DNA of 64,000 bases, taken from contig NZ_BSTS01000015.1 of NCBI RefSeq assembly GCF_030269665.1, positions 1 to 64,000 of the forward strand, written 5' to 3'. The notes below the pieces were generated by a model. It was given only the letters and a program-made list of their open reading frames with translations. It made no database searches and was not told the origin of the DNA. A program made the position numbers and the translations under genes. This DNA is from Actinomycetospora sp. NBRC 106375. GTDB lineage: Bacteria; Actinomycetota; Actinomycetes; Mycobacteriales; Pseudonocardiaceae. Each line of letters opens with the position of its first letter. The first letter of the stretch is position 1. Positions 9,111-20,678 of this stretch are shown one piece after another.

Positions 9111-10234
9111 GTGACGTGGACTAGGGCTGGGACGACTGTGCCCTTCAACGGGCTGGCCATCTCTTGACGGGCCGACCTCGCTCCCAGAATTGCGGTCGCT
9201 ATCGCGTAGGCGACTGTCAGCGCTATCAGACGACGGTCCCGTTGGGTTAGCGCTGCGGCGATCAGGAGTACAACCAGGAGCGGCGCTGCCTGCCGCACCC
9301 TGAACGACGTCGGGTGGAGTTTGAGGGTGAGAGCCTTGTAGTGGCCGTACCGGAACATTTGCTTCGCTAGGCCACGAGGGCTCTCTCTGACGTACCATGT
9401 TGACCTCGTTTCTGGGAGTAGCCAAATTTTCCGTCCATTGGCCCCCATGCGGACATCTGCTTCGAAATCCTCGTTTGCCTTGAGCCTCTCGTCCCAACCT
9501 TGTATGGCTTCCAAGGCTTCTCGACGATAGCAGCCGGAGAATACGTGCTGAATAGGACCACCTGCACCGCCGACGCGATGGCGTGCTCCACCGAGTCCCC
9601 ACGGTTTGCTAAGGACTGAGGCTATTGCCCGGCCCCAGTCGCCGACTCCGGCGGACGCCATCATTCCACCGACTCCTGCCACCTCAGGGTTCTCGCGCAG
9701 GAAAGTCGACACTGATTCCAAGTAGTTCGGATCATAATCGGCATGCGTGTCCATGCGGGCGACATATTCGCCACGGCTGTGCCGCAGCGCCAGATTCAGC
9801 GCGGCAGGGACGTGGCGACGGATGTTGTCCACAACCTGCAAATCTATGAATCGTGGCGCTGCAAGTCGGAGAAGCTCCCTTGTTCGATCTTCAGACATTC
9901 CGTCAGCTACGATGATCTCGTCAGGTTGAATCGTTTGCTGTTCAAGATGGTCAAGGAACTTTGGAAGGCGCTTCTCTTCGTTCAGGCAAGGTACAATGAC
10001 TGTTAGTCGTGGCCGCTCGGCGCACACACCGACCTCATCCTTGTCTCCGCGGTAACGACGCTGCTCAGATCTGGAATCATGCAAGTCGGGGCTACTATTG
10101 CCCGCTCCTCCCCCCAAGCCGCGGTCTCCAATCTCGTGCAGTTGGTCCGAAGCCTGAGAATCTGGCATTCTGGAGTCCCTGCGGGCGGTACGAGGTGCAG
10201 GAAGTTCCTCTATGTCGCTCGCGGCAGCCGACAT
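8984..10234 (-). CDS. Glycosyltransferase family 2 (ExoA-like)
   Basis: A 416-residue GT-A glycosyltransferase. After a hydrophilic N-terminal tail of about 75 residues comes the GT2 start (LTVIVPCLNEEKRLPKFLDH), then IIVADGMSEDRTRE and the DXD-type metal site RMDTHADY near residue 162. Later KANEDFEADVRM and GLAKQMFRYGHYK resemble the catalytic ED and Q/RxxRW-like regions. Two or three hydrophobic segments close the protein (about 318-395), as in the succinoglycan ExoA branch. It probably adds the second sugar to the primed carrier lipid. It starts 2 bases after the stop of the priming transferase upstream, so the two are surely cotranscribed. Confidence 0.85.
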   Translation of the reverse strand: MSAAASDIEELPAPRTARRDSRMPDSQASDQLHEIGDRGLGGGAGNSSPDLHDSRSEQRRYRGDKDEVGVCAERPRLTVIVPCLNEEKRLPKFLDHLEQQTIQPDEIIVADGMSEDRTRELLRLAAPRFIDLQVVDNIRRHVPAALNLALRHSRGEYVARMDTHADYDPNYLESVSTFLRENPEVAGVGGMMASAGVGDWGRAIASVLSKPWGLGGARHRVGGAGGPIQHVFSGCYRREALEAIQGWDERLKANEDFEADVRMGANGRKIWLLPETRSTWYVRESPRGLAKQMFRYGHYKALTLKLHPTSFRVRQAAPLLVVLLIAAALTQRDRRLIALTVAYAIATAILGARSARQEMASPLKGTVVPALVHVTWGTGLLTGLFRYLLLEPRVSRMLKKNPTAGGERQIAAQNDG

Positions 10235-10236
10235 AT

Positions 10237-11718
10237 CTACCGTCCCTTGGCGAAGAGAACCTCGCCAACCGTTCTAAGTAGCACTTTGGCGTCGAGCCAC
10301 AGCGACCAATTTTCGATGTAATAGTTGTCGAAACGTGCGCGATCGGAAATCGGCGTGTCTCCTCGGAGTCCGCTCACCTGGGCCAGGCCTGTCAAGCCTG
10401 ACGGAACACGGTGCCGATATGCGTAGCGTGTATACTCCGCCGAAAACTTCTCGACGAAATGCGGCCGCTCGGGCCGCGGACCGACGAGCGTCATGTCACC
10501 GCGTAGGATGTTCCAGAGTTGTGGGAGTTCGTCGAGGGACGTCCGCCGAATGGCCTTCCCCACGGGTCCCACCCGCTTGTCCGTGCCGATGTTCCACTGC
10601 GTCGCCGACTCGGTGGACGTTGCCGGCTTCATCGAGCGGAATTTCAGGCACTCGAAGGTCCGCCCGTCGCGGCCGATCCGCTCTTGGTGAAAGACGATCC
10701 CCGGCCCGCCCTCGAGCCGGACGGCGATCGCGCATGTCAGGAGGACCGGCGACAGCAGTAGTAGTGCACCGGCGCTCAGTACGACGTCGAACGCCCGCTT
10801 GACCTGCCACGCCACACCGGACAGCGACGGGTTCCGGATGCGCATCACCGGGACCGACCCGATGTGGTCGGACTGGCCGGTCTGCGTGTGGAAGGCGTGC
10901 AGGCGCGGCACGACCAGGAGGTCGCACTCCGAGCAGTCGGGTTTGCGGACGTAGTCGAGGAGCTGGAGCTCGTCGAACTGGCCCTCGGTGACCAACAGGA
11001 CCTCGATGTCGTTGGCAGCCACGACCAGCTCGAGGTCCTCGATGGCGCCGAGATGGGATGTCACAAAGGACGCATCGCAGCGGTCGCCGTCGTCCACGAA
11101 ACCGGCCACGGAGAGGCCATAGCGCGGGTATCGCTCGAGCAACGTGGCCATCTCTGCGGCGAGGGCGCCGCCACCGATGAGGACGGTCCGGTGCGCGACG
11201 ACCGCGCGGCGGCGTGCGTTGAGGATGACGGCAGTGGTGACGAACCGCCCGGCGACCAAGAGACCGATGCTCGTGGCGGCGAGGCCGAGGAAGTCGATAG
11301 CGGCGAAGGCGTCATGCCGCAGGACGAAGGCGAGCGCGACGATCGCCGTCGCGGTCAGCCCCCGCGTGACGAGGCCGGGGAGCTCGTCGAGCACGGACAG
11401 GTGGAGCTTCGCTCGGTAGCGGCCGCGGCCGATCAGCAGGCCGATCGAGGCCACCGAGAGCGCCATCAGGGCTGGGAAGGCGTACGGCGCCCACAGCACC
11501 GGCGCTAGCAACGACGCCGCGTCCACGGGGACGACGAGCATCCACGCCTCGAGCCCGCGGGCGGACCGGATGCCGACGAGCGGCTTCGGGCTCCTTGGTG
11601 GCTGCGCTCCGAGGTACTCGGGTTCTCGCACGCTGGACAGGTCGGTGGCAGTCGCCTCGTCCCCCCACCAGCGCTCGGCGAGCGCACCTGATCTGTTCCC
11701 CACGGCAAGACCCCCCAT
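10237..11718 (-). CDS. Priming polyprenyl glycosylphosphotransferase (CpsE/WbaP type), copy 2
   Basis: A 493-residue initiating sugar-phosphate transferase. It has four N-terminal membrane helices, a Rossmann-like CoA-binding-type domain (TVLIGGGALAAEMATLLERYP, about 178-199), a fifth helix (FDVVLSAGALLLLSPVLL) and the C-terminal bacterial sugar transferase domain with QERIGRDGRTFECLKFRSM, DELPQLWNILRGDM and VGPRPE. It transfers a hexose-1-phosphate to undecaprenyl phosphate. The ATG at 11718 (MGGLAVG) is chosen; the frame stays open far upstream only because of base composition. It is strongly similar to the gene upstream throughout and nearly identical near the C-terminus. Its 3' end is noticeably more A/T-rich than its 5' part. 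Confidence 0.9.
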   Translation of the reverse strand: MGGLAVGNRSGALAERWWGDEATATDLSSVREPEYLGAQPPRSPKPLVGIRSARGLEAWMLVVPVDAASLLAPVLWAPYAFPALMALSVASIGLLIGRGRYRAKLHLSVLDELPGLVTRGLTATAIVALAFVLRHDAFAAIDFLGLAATSIGLLVAGRFVTTAVILNARRRAVVAHRTVLIGGGALAAEMATLLERYPRYGLSVAGFVDDGDRCDASFVTSHLGAIEDLELVVAANDIEVLLVTEGQFDELQLLDYVRKPDCSECDLLVVPRLHAFHTQTGQSDHIGSVPVMRIRNPSLSGVAWQVKRAFDVVLSAGALLLLSPVLLTCAIAVRLEGGPGIVFHQERIGRDGRTFECLKFRSMKPATSTESATQWNIGTDKRVGPVGKAIRRTSLDELPQLWNILRGDMTLVGPRPERPHFVEKFSAEYTRYAYRHRVPSGLTGLAQVSGLRGDTPISDRARFDNYYIENWSLWLDAKVLLRTVGEVLFAKGR

Positions 11719-11990
11719 GCCTGCCTGCTGGGCACCCGCGGGGGCGCCCCCATCCCACGTCCTGCGACGGGACCGCTGCTGCGGAGAGCGGTCCGGGCGT
11801 CGAGGCTGCGTCCTGTTACATGCCCCAACGAGCCCGATACCATTCCGTGACACCCATCGGGATGTCGGCCGCGGACGGTAGACCACCCAGCGTAGGCAAC
11901 ACACCACCGACCGCTCGATCGTGCGACAAGAGGGTCCTGTGCGCCATGCGAGCGGTCCTTGCGTGCGGTGGACAGCGGGGTGGGGGGTGA

Positions 11991-13502
<1,512 letters not shown>

Positions 13503-14063
13503 TCCCGATGTCCCCCCTACATCACGGATGGTGAACGACCACCCAGTGGTGTGACGCGCCGACCGGGTCCTCCCGTTGAACCGCATGCCGTCGCTCTTGA
13601 CCCGCTATCGGCTGACGTTGTCCGCGTCGTTACACACCAAGTGGTCCGCTTTCCGGGCGTGTCTGCGCGACACGCCTGAGACTATGACGCTCATTCACTC
13701 GTTCGGAGTCATGTGGTCTACGTCGCTTCGTGACCGACTAACGCTGCGGCTGCGGATCGCAGATCACCTGACAGGGCGAAACATCACTCATCCGAGTACC
13801 AGTGGGTCTTGCCGCCGTCCTCCGCCCTTGGTGCACCGCCAGTCAGATCAGCGACACCACTAGGCCGTTCGGGCCACGGCGGTCGTGTTAGCCGTCCATG
13901 ACCGCGAAAGGTGCGTGAAAGCGGGACCGGTTTAGCTCTGCGTCACGGGCCGCCAGGCCCGGCGGCAGGGGGGAGCGGGCCGATGTCGATCGATCCGCTC
14001 AGCCGCCGGTCCGGGCCCGGGGCCACGGGTGACGCTCTCGCCCGGCCTGGCGAGGGGGGTACG
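13503..14063. other. Upstream region of the polysaccharide operon, no gene
   Basis: About 560 bases between the first gene of the polysaccharide operon and the stop of the BTAD regulator. No open frame here looks coding. The leftward promoter for the polysaccharide genes should be in the first 100-200 bases, but I cannot point to convincing -35/-10 elements. The regulator side contains GC-rich inverted segments (for example around 13948-13975) that could end its transcript. Confidence 0.4.
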
Positions 14064-17000
14064 TCAGGACGGCGGGAGCAGCCCGAGCGGACGGGCGTCC
14101 GGCGGGAGGGGGGGACCTCCCGCCGGACGCCCCTGCGCGCCGCCGGCCCGGACAAGACGAGCGAAGCCGCGAGCGGCCTCGGCCCACGGCGCCCAGCCGA
14201 GACCGTCGGCGAGGGACGCGGCGAGAGCGAAGCGCTTCTTGGCCTCGGCACGATCGCCGACCACGGCCGCCGCGAGGCCCCGGTAGAGCGCTTGCGGACC
14301 GAAGGTGGCCGAGCCGATGCCGACCACGACGACGGCTGTGGGGTCCAGCGGCATGTCGCGGCGCACGACCTCGGCCGTGGCCTCGTCGCCCAGCGCGAAG
14401 GCGGCGCACGCGGCGAGGCAGAGGCCGGGGCGGTCGAAGAGCGCGCCTTCGCGCCCGTCGCGCTTGCGGTGCCAGTCGGCGAGGTGGCCGGCCGCGGTCT
14501 CGAGGTCGCCGGCCATGGCGGCGTCCACCGCGGCAGCGGCCGACCAGGCGGCGACCAGCGGGTAGAGGGAGGCCGCGCCGGCGGGCAGGCCCTGGAGAGA
14601 CGGCAGGGTGCCGGCGAGCAGGTGCCGGACGAGCAGGTGGACCCCGTAGGCGCCGACGGCGTCGGGGAGCCCCAGCTCCTGGCCTCGCTGCATGGCTGCG
14701 AGCGCGGCAGCGTCGGCCTCGTCGGTGTCGCCGCGAGCCAGGGTCAGCCCGGCGTCGAGCAGGGAGACCATCCACATCGTCCGCGGCCTGTGGCGGTCGA
14801 CGGCGAGCGGCTCGAGGTCGCGCCGTGCGGCGAGGGCGTCGTCCTGGCGGCCCGCGGCGAGCAGCGCGGCGATGCGCAGCTCCTCGGCCTCGAACCAGAG
14901 CGCGTCGTCCCCCGCCTCGTCGGCGAGCCGGCTGGCCTGCTCGCAGACGGCGAGCCGCTGGGTGGCGGGCACGGGCGCGTCGACGAGGTGGTTGGCCTCG
15001 AGGACGCGGACGCCGGCGAGCAGGCGGGCGTCCCCGAAACCCTTCGCGGCGAGGGCGAGCAGCTCGGGCAGGGCAGTCGGGTCGCCGACGTCGCCGTGGA
15101 GCTGTTCCTCCTCGAGGATCAGGCTGCGCAGGACCTCGGCGCGCTGCCGGTCGGTCAGGGGCAGGGTGCGGACGCGCCGCAGTCGCCGGGCGCGTCGGGG
15201 GCGTCCGGCGACGTTGATGCCCATCGCGTCGTGGCCGACCGCGGCCACGACCGCGTCGGCGACGACACCGTCGTCGACCTGGCGAGCGTCCGCCGGGGAC
15301 TCGACCTCCTCGACCCCCGCCGTGAGGGCCGCGGCCTGCTCGACGACCTCGTCGAGCACCTCGTCGGCGTCTTCCTGGAGACCCATCGCCTCCAGCACGA
15401 GCCCGCGGTACAGGGCCACCGAGCTGGGCTGCGAGGTGTCGAGCACAGCGTCGAGCTGAGCCCGGGCTTCCTCGAGCGCGCCCTGGCCATACGCCGCGAC
15501 ACCCGCGCCGAGGCGGGCGTCGCCCACCTCCCGGTCGGTGAGCAGCGGACCGGCGCCGACGGCGTGGCGCAGCAGCGTGAACGGCTCGGGGACGGCCTGC
15601 TCGACGAGCACCCGGTAACGGGCGTGGTGCAGCGTCTGCGCGCTCGCCGGGGGCACGGCGTCCAGGACGGCGTCCCGCGTGAGGGCGTGCCGGAAGACGA
15701 ACCCGTCGTCGGTCGGTGCCAGCAGCCCACGGTCGACGGCGCTGCGCAGCAGGTTCGACAGTGGGCGGGGCGCGACGTCGAGCATGGTGCCGAGATCGCC
15801 CAGCGAGAGCGGGGCGAGCACGGCGAGCGACTCGAGGGCCTCCCGGGCGGCCGGGTCGAGGCCGGCGAGCTGGTGGTCGAGCAGCGGCCGCAGGCGGGCC
15901 GGGATGACGGTGGCGAGCTCGTCGACCGCCTTCTCCCCGTCGGGCTGGTCGAGCCCGGCGAGCGACTCGATCACCGCCGAGACGTGCAGGGCGTGGCCGC
16001 GGGTGCGCTCCCAGAGGGCGTCGGCGACGCGTCCGGCGCCGTCGGGGGCGAGGCCGGGCAGCTGCCCGACGACGAGCCGGCGCACGGCGGCGCGGCCGAG
16101 CTCGGGCAGACGCACGTCGCTGACCGCCTCGAACAGCGCGATCTCGGCGTGCGTCGCGCTCCAGCTCGGGTGCGAGACGGCGTCGGGCTCGCGGGCGGCG
16201 ACGAGCACCACCGTCCCGGCCCGCAGACCGGCCCGTCCGATCGCGCGCAGCGCGGCGAGGGTCGCCGAGTCGGCGAGGTGCGCGTCGTCGAGGGTGATGA
16301 GGACGGGCCCGGGCCGCGCGGAGAAGCGCTCCAGCAGCGCACGGCCGGGGGCGGGCTCGCCGGGGTGGACGGGGGCGGCGCCGAGCTCGGCGAGCGCCTC
16401 GGCCCAGGCGGACCAGGGCGGCGCGTCGGCGTCGCAGGTCCCGCCACCGACGCACGCCCCGCGCATCCAGGCCTCGCGACGGGCGGCGCGCAGCACCGCG
16501 GTCTTGCCGATGCCGGCCTCGCCCGTGACGAGTCGGACGGCGCCGGCGTCGGGGGCCTCGAGCAGGACACGGACCGCGGCGAGCTCCTCCTCGCGGCCGA
16601 CGAGCGTCGGGCGCGGGTGGCGGCTCGGGACCGGGGCGGTGAGGCGGAGCTGGAGATCCTCGATCTCGGCGCCGGGGGTGACGCCGAGCTCGTCGCGCAG
16701 GTGCCGTCGGGTGGCGGTGAGGGTCTCGAGGGCCTCGCTCGTGCGCCCCTGGCGGTGGAGCCCGGACGCGGCGATGACGGCGAGGCGCTCGCGGGAGCGG
16801 TCGGCGGCGAGGTCGTCGGCGACGAGGTCGACAGCCTCGGCGGGACGGTCGAGGTCGAGCAGCGCGGCGCCCATGCGCGCGACGAGGCGGACCCGGCGGT
16901 CGATGGCGCGGGTCTTCTCGGCTTCGAGTCGCGGGCCCAGTGGCGTGCCGGCGAAGGGCTCGCCGCGCCACGTCTCGAGGGCCCGTCGGCCGCGCTCCAT

Positions 17001-17384
17001 GACGGTCTCGCGCGTCGCCTCGGGGTCGAGGGCGGCCGCGGCGTCGTCGTGGAAGCGGTGGAGGTCGATGGCGTCGCGCGGGAGGTCGAGCCGGTAGGTC
17101 TCGCCGATCGGCGGGATCGGCAGCCGCGTGTCCTCGTCGGGCGCCTCCCGGCGCAGTCGGCTGACCAGCACCTGCAGCGCCCCGTCGGGCCGCTCCGGGA
17201 GGACCTCGCCCCAGATCTCGTCGATGAGCGACGGCACCGCCACCGTGCCGCGGCACGCCGCCGCGAGCAGTGCCAGCAGCGTTCGCAGGCGCCGCCCCGG
17301 CCACCCGACGGCGCCTGACGCGCCTTCGATGCAGACCTCACCCAGCACACGAATACGAACATCGGGGGATGACGACGATGACAC
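14064..17384 (-). CDS. BTAD/SARP-type transcriptional regulator with AAA/ATPase domain (large ATP-binding regulator)
   Basis: A protein of about 1106 residues, the typical size of large SARP-STAND regulators. In order: a winged-helix DNA-binding domain (RIRVLGEV...PGRRLRTLLALL, ending in a DGALQVLVSRLRR recognition region), the all-helical BTAD domain (to about residue 255), a P-loop ATPase (VGREEELAAVR, Walker A GEAGIGKT, Walker B-like VLITLDDAHLAD), then a long helical TPR-like tail. Such proteins switch on secondary-metabolism or stress genes. The frame opens at a GTG at 17402; the GTG at 17384 is equally likely. Either start overlaps or abuts the divergent gene's start. The target is unknown; the polysaccharide operon and the amidase gene are the nearest candidates. 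Confidence 0.88.
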   Translation of the reverse strand: MSSSSSPDVRIRVLGEVCIEGASGAVGWPGRRLRTLLALLAAACRGTVAVPSLIDEIWGEVLPERPDGALQVLVSRLRREAPDEDTRLPIPPIGETYRLDLPRDAIDLHRFHDDAAAALDPEATRETVMERGRRALETWRGEPFAGTPLGPRLEAEKTRAIDRRVRLVARMGAALLDLDRPAEAVDLVADDLAADRSRERLAVIAASGLHRQGRTSEALETLTATRRHLRDELGVTPGAEIEDLQLRLTAPVPSRHPRPTLVGREEELAAVRVLLEAPDAGAVRLVTGEAGIGKTAVLRAARREAWMRGACVGGGTCDADAPPWSAWAEALAELGAAPVHPGEPAPGRALLERFSARPGPVLITLDDAHLADSATLAALRAIGRAGLRAGTVVLVAAREPDAVSHPSWSATHAEIALFEAVSDVRLPELGRAAVRRLVVGQLPGLAPDGAGRVADALWERTRGHALHVSAVIESLAGLDQPDGEKAVDELATVIPARLRPLLDHQLAGLDPAAREALESLAVLAPLSLGDLGTMLDVAPRPLSNLLRSAVDRGLLAPTDDGFVFRHALTRDAVLDAVPPASAQTLHHARYRVLVEQAVPEPFTLLRHAVGAGPLLTDREVGDARLGAGVAAYGQGALEEARAQLDAVLDTSQPSSVALYRGLVLEAMGLQEDADEVLDEVVEQAAALTAGVEEVESPADARQVDDGVVADAVVAAVGHDAMGINVAGRPRRARRLRRVRTLPLTDRQRAEVLRSLILEEEQLHGDVGDPTALPELLALAAKGFGDARLLAGVRVLEANHLVDAPVPATQRLAVCEQASRLADEAGDDALWFEAEELRIAALLAAGRQDDALAARRDLEPLAVDRHRPRTMWMVSLLDAGLTLARGDTDEADAAALAAMQRGQELGLPDAVGAYGVHLLVRHLLAGTLPSLQGLPAGAASLYPLVAAWSAAAAVDAAMAGDLETAAGHLADWHRKRDGREGALFDRPGLCLAACAAFALGDEATAEVVRRDMPLDPTAVVVVGIGSATFGPQALYRGLAAAVVGDRAEAKKRFALAASLADGLGWAPWAEAARGFARLVRAGGAQGRPAGGPPLPPDARPLGLLPPS

Positions 17385-18421
17385 CTGACCCCCAGGAAAC
17401 ACTCAGCGTGACGGCGAACGGTGACTCTACGTCCTTCCGGAGCATCGATCCAGGCGAGGTTCGGCCCGGCGACCTACTCTTGGTGACACAGATTCCCGGC
17501 GAGCCGCTCGGCCGGCTCATGGAGCGTCTGGACGGCACGCGCTTCTCGCACTCCGGTATCGCGGTGCGTGGACGCGATGTGACTGAGGGCCCCGCCACCC
17601 ACATCGCCAGCGCCCTCGCCGAGAACCTGCGCCTCGACTTCGGCGGCATCCGCCGCGACCCGTTCTCGGACTTCTGGCCGAGCCGGGACTTCTACATCGT
17701 CGCGATGCCGGACGAGCTGCGCTCCCGGGCGCTGAAGTACCTGGAGGGCTACCCGGACGCACCGGGCGACGAGGGGACGTTCTCCTTCGTCAAGCTCGTC
17801 AACATCGCAGCCGGGCTGCGGTCGTTCGAGCTCTACGACCGCGACGCCGCGCTGGCGGAACGCCTCTACGGTGCGGCCCGGGACGTGGCGGAGTCGTGGG
17901 CGGCATCGAAGGATCACCCGAGCTGGTACTGCGCCGAGCTGGTCGCCAACGCGTACGGGCGGTCGTTCACCCGCGCGGACCTGACGCCGCCGCCATCCCT
18001 CGGAGCCCGCGAGGACATCCCGGAGCCGGACGAGCTGCCGTGGGTGGTCGACAAGCTGTTCGACCGCATCGAGCGTCTGGACGGTCGCAACGGCACGGCG
18101 GCGCGGCTGCTGACACTCCTGGCCGACGAGGACCGGCCCTTCCTCGTCGATGCCGTCACCGCGATCGCGCAGTCCGGCGGGAAGCTCTTCGGGGAAGTGC
18201 TCGACGACCTCGTCGATCGAGTCCTGGACTGGCTGCGCGGCGACGAGGAGCCCGACCCGGAGGAGGAGCCGCGGACACCGGACCCGCTGCTCGACCCGCG
18301 GCCGATGCCCGGCCTGCCGGACCCGGACGCGCCGCTGCCCTACGGCCTCGTCACGCCGCGGATGCTGTGGCAGGTGTTCGGGCGGGACTCGCTGTGTCGC
18401 GTGCGACAGAGCTCGTCCTAG
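17378..18421 (+). CDS. Permuted papain-like (YiiX/NlpC-P60 superfamily) amidase-type protein
   Basis: A 347-residue cytoplasmic-looking protein. PGEVRPGDLLLV, then RFSHSGIAV with a probable catalytic His, and later SWYCAELVANAYG with a probable catalytic Cys, give the His-before-Cys order of circularly permuted NlpC/P60 (YaeF/YiiX) enzymes. Members cleave amide or thioester bonds in peptidoglycan or lipids. The C-terminal 130 residues are acidic and Pro-rich (DEEPDPEEEPRTPDP) with no recognised domain. The ATG at 17378 follows GGGGG at good spacing; another ATG lies at 17369. It is divergent from the BTAD regulator, and their 5' ends touch or overlap. Confidence 0.7.
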   Translation: MTPDPQETLSVTANGDSTSFRSIDPGEVRPGDLLLVTQIPGEPLGRLMERLDGTRFSHSGIAVRGRDVTEGPATHIASALAENLRLDFGGIRRDPFSDFWPSRDFYIVAMPDELRSRALKYLEGYPDAPGDEGTFSFVKLVNIAAGLRSFELYDRDAALAERLYGAARDVAESWAASKDHPSWYCAELVANAYGRSFTRADLTPPPSLGAREDIPEPDELPWVVDKLFDRIERLDGRNGTAARLLTLLADEDRPFLVDAVTAIAQSGGKLFGEVLDDLVDRVLDWLRGDEEPDPEEEPRTPDPLLDPRPMPGLPDPDAPLPYGLVTPRMLWQVFGRDSLCRVRQSSS

Positions 18422-18451
18422 GTTTCCCCGAAGCGGCCGTGGCTGTCGGGG

Positions 18452-20575
18452 GTGCTCGCTAGACTCGAACATGTGTTCGACGGCGCGGGGTTCCAGCCGC
18501 TGCCCGTCGGCATCGACGAGATGCCGGCCGGGGCAGCGCTGGGGGCTGCGCTGGCGTCGGTCGATCCGGCGCGCGTCTCGCCGTACGACACGATGCGGCT
18601 GGTCAGCGCCGAACGACGGCAGCTGTCCCACCAGGAGGCGCGGTTCCACACCGCGGCGCGTGAGGCGGCGCTGGCCGACCCCACCTGCCCCGGCGGCCGG
18701 GCCGATCGCGACCTGTCCGAGGCCGGCGACGAGCTCCGGGCCCGGCTCTCGCTGTCGCGGACGGCCATCGCCACGATGCTGACGCTGGCCGACGCCACGG
18801 TGTTGCATCCGGAGCTGGGCCGGCGGTGGGCCCAGGGTCGGCTCGACCAGAAGCGGATCGAGCACATCCAGCGGGAGACCCGCGATCTGTCCCGGGAGCA
18901 CGCCGCGAAGGTGATCGCCCGGGTGCTCCCGGTGGCGGCCGGCATGCCCTATGGCGCGTTGATCGACCGGCTGCACGAGCTCGCGAAGGCGTTCGATCCG
19001 GAGTGGGCCGTGCGCCGCGAGGAGAACGCGCGCCGCCAGCGGCGGGTGCGGGCCACGGTGACGGCCGAGGGCACGGTCAACGTCTGCGGGCTCGACCTAC
19101 CGATCCAGGCGGGCACGCGGATGACCCGCCAGATCAACCGGCTGGCCGCGCGGGTCAAGGCGCTCGGGCATCCCGGGAAGATCGACACTATCCGCGGGGA
19201 CGTCTTCACCACCCGCTGGGACCCTGCCCTCTCCGGTGCCACCGACGACGAGATCGTGGCGGCCGTCCTCGCCATGGCCGACGAGGACGACCCGCCCGAT
19301 CGCGAGACCCACGACCCCGCCGACGCGCCGCCGGAGCGGCCGGGTGACGACGCGGCACGGATGCCGACCGGGCCGGAGGGCAGCGGGCGTGGCGACGAGG
19401 ACGACGCGGCCGGCGGCACGTCGGGTGCGGAGCCGACCGGTGGCGATCCTGCGAGCGGTGCTTTCCTCGACGGCGACAGGGCCGGCGGCGATGCTCCGGC
19501 CGACCCGGCCGACGACAGGGACGACCAGCTCGACCTGCTGCCTGTACCCGGTGATGGCGACGGGCCGCCGCCCGACGAGCCCGACGAGCCCGACGAGCCC
19601 GAGGAGGCGCCGGTCGTGCGGCGACGCGGGCCCCGACAGTCGCGGTTCGAGGTCCGGGTGCGGCTCTCGACCCTGCTCGGGCGTGACGAGAAGCCCGCGC
19701 GGCTGCCGGGATGGGGCACCATTCACGCCGGTCAGGCCCGGGAGCTGGTCGCCGCCCACGCCGACGCCGAGTGGCGGGTGGCGGTCACCGACGAGACCGG
19801 CGCACCGGTCGCCGTGCTGATCACCCGCCGCCGGCCCACGACCTGCACCACCACGCCGCAGGAGGTCCGTGCGCCCGGCCTACCGCGCGCCGTCGTCGAG
19901 ATGCACGTCAGTGGGGCAGAGCTCGACCGGTTCCAGCCCGGCGACGATCCGGGGTGGGCCGCGGTGATCACCGATCTTCGGCACCAGCACGCCCTCTGGC
20001 GTGCGGCGCGTGCGCCCGTTCCCGACCCGCGTGCCGACACCGACGCGGCAGCCGACACAGCGGAGACGGCAGCGGCGGCGCGGCGACAGCGCGAGGCGAT
20101 GGCGCGGTTCCCGCACGCGGCGCTCCGACGCTGGCTCGAGACGCGGGACGAGACGTGCGTCTTCCCGTCGTGCCGGTGCTCGGCCGTGAACGCCGAGATC
20201 GACCACACCCGGCGCCACGCCGCCCGCGGGCTCACCATCGAGATCAACCTGGGAGCGGTCTGCTTCCACGATCACCTGCTCAAGGAGCAGCCGGGGTGGC
20301 ACCTCGAGCAGCCCCGACCCGGGTACTTCGAGTGGACCAGTCCCACCGGCCACACGTACGAGCGGGATCCGCAGCCGCTGTTCGACGGACTCCCCGATCC
20401 CGATCCACCCGACCCGCCCTCCAGCGACGAGCCGCGGTGGTACGCGACGAACGACCCGATCTGGGACGGCGATCCGTACCCGCGGAAGCCACCGCCGCGC
20501 GCCGGTCCGGATCCGGGAGCGAGGCCACCCGCCGCCGACCGCGACGTCACCGACGACGACCCGCCGCCGTTCTGA
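18452..20575 (+). CDS. DUF222/13E12-type HNH endonuclease-like protein
   Basis: A 707-residue protein of the DUF222 family common in actinobacteria. The N-terminal two thirds are DUF222 (ALADAT-type helices: LSRTAIATMLTLADATVLHPELG). An acidic, Pro/Asp-rich linker at about 270-390 interrupts it. The C-terminal HNH nuclease-like module is CVFPSC...AEIDHTRRHAARG...N.GAVCFHDHLLK, with both Cys pairs and the D-H of the HNH core preserved. It starts at GTG 18452, 31 bases after the amidase-type gene. Its function is not established for the family; it occurs in many copies per genome and is often linked with repeats or mobile DNA. Confidence 0.88.
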   Translation: MLARLEHVFDGAGFQPLPVGIDEMPAGAALGAALASVDPARVSPYDTMRLVSAERRQLSHQEARFHTAAREAALADPTCPGGRADRDLSEAGDELRARLSLSRTAIATMLTLADATVLHPELGRRWAQGRLDQKRIEHIQRETRDLSREHAAKVIARVLPVAAGMPYGALIDRLHELAKAFDPEWAVRREENARRQRRVRATVTAEGTVNVCGLDLPIQAGTRMTRQINRLAARVKALGHPGKIDTIRGDVFTTRWDPALSGATDDEIVAAVLAMADEDDPPDRETHDPADAPPERPGDDAARMPTGPEGSGRGDEDDAAGGTSGAEPTGGDPASGAFLDGDRAGGDAPADPADDRDDQLDLLPVPGDGDGPPPDEPDEPDEPEEAPVVRRRGPRQSRFEVRVRLSTLLGRDEKPARLPGWGTIHAGQARELVAAHADAEWRVAVTDETGAPVAVLITRRRPTTCTTTPQEVRAPGLPRAVVEMHVSGAELDRFQPGDDPGWAAVITDLRHQHALWRAARAPVPDPRADTDAAADTAETAAAARRQREAMARFPHAALRRWLETRDETCVFPSCRCSAVNAEIDHTRRHAARGLTIEINLGAVCFHDHLLKEQPGWHLEQPRPGYFEWTSPTGHTYERDPQPLFDGLPDPDPPDPPSSDEPRWYATNDPIWDGDPYPRKPPPRAGPDPGARPPAADRDVTDDDPPPF

Positions 20576-20678
20576 GACGCGGCAGGGGGCACTCTCCCGC
20601 ACGCTCGGCTCTTCCCGAGCAGACACCGGGCGCACACGTCGAGCACGTCAGCACGTCAGCACGTCAGCACTGAGCCCC

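Noticed and set aside
13911-17318. A 1135-residue rightward frame antisense to the BTAD regulator, and a third long leftward frame there
   Set aside because: Gly/Arg/Glu-rich low-complexity translation with no motif; explained by G/C codon bias of the real gene, which has clear DNA-binding and P-loop motifs.
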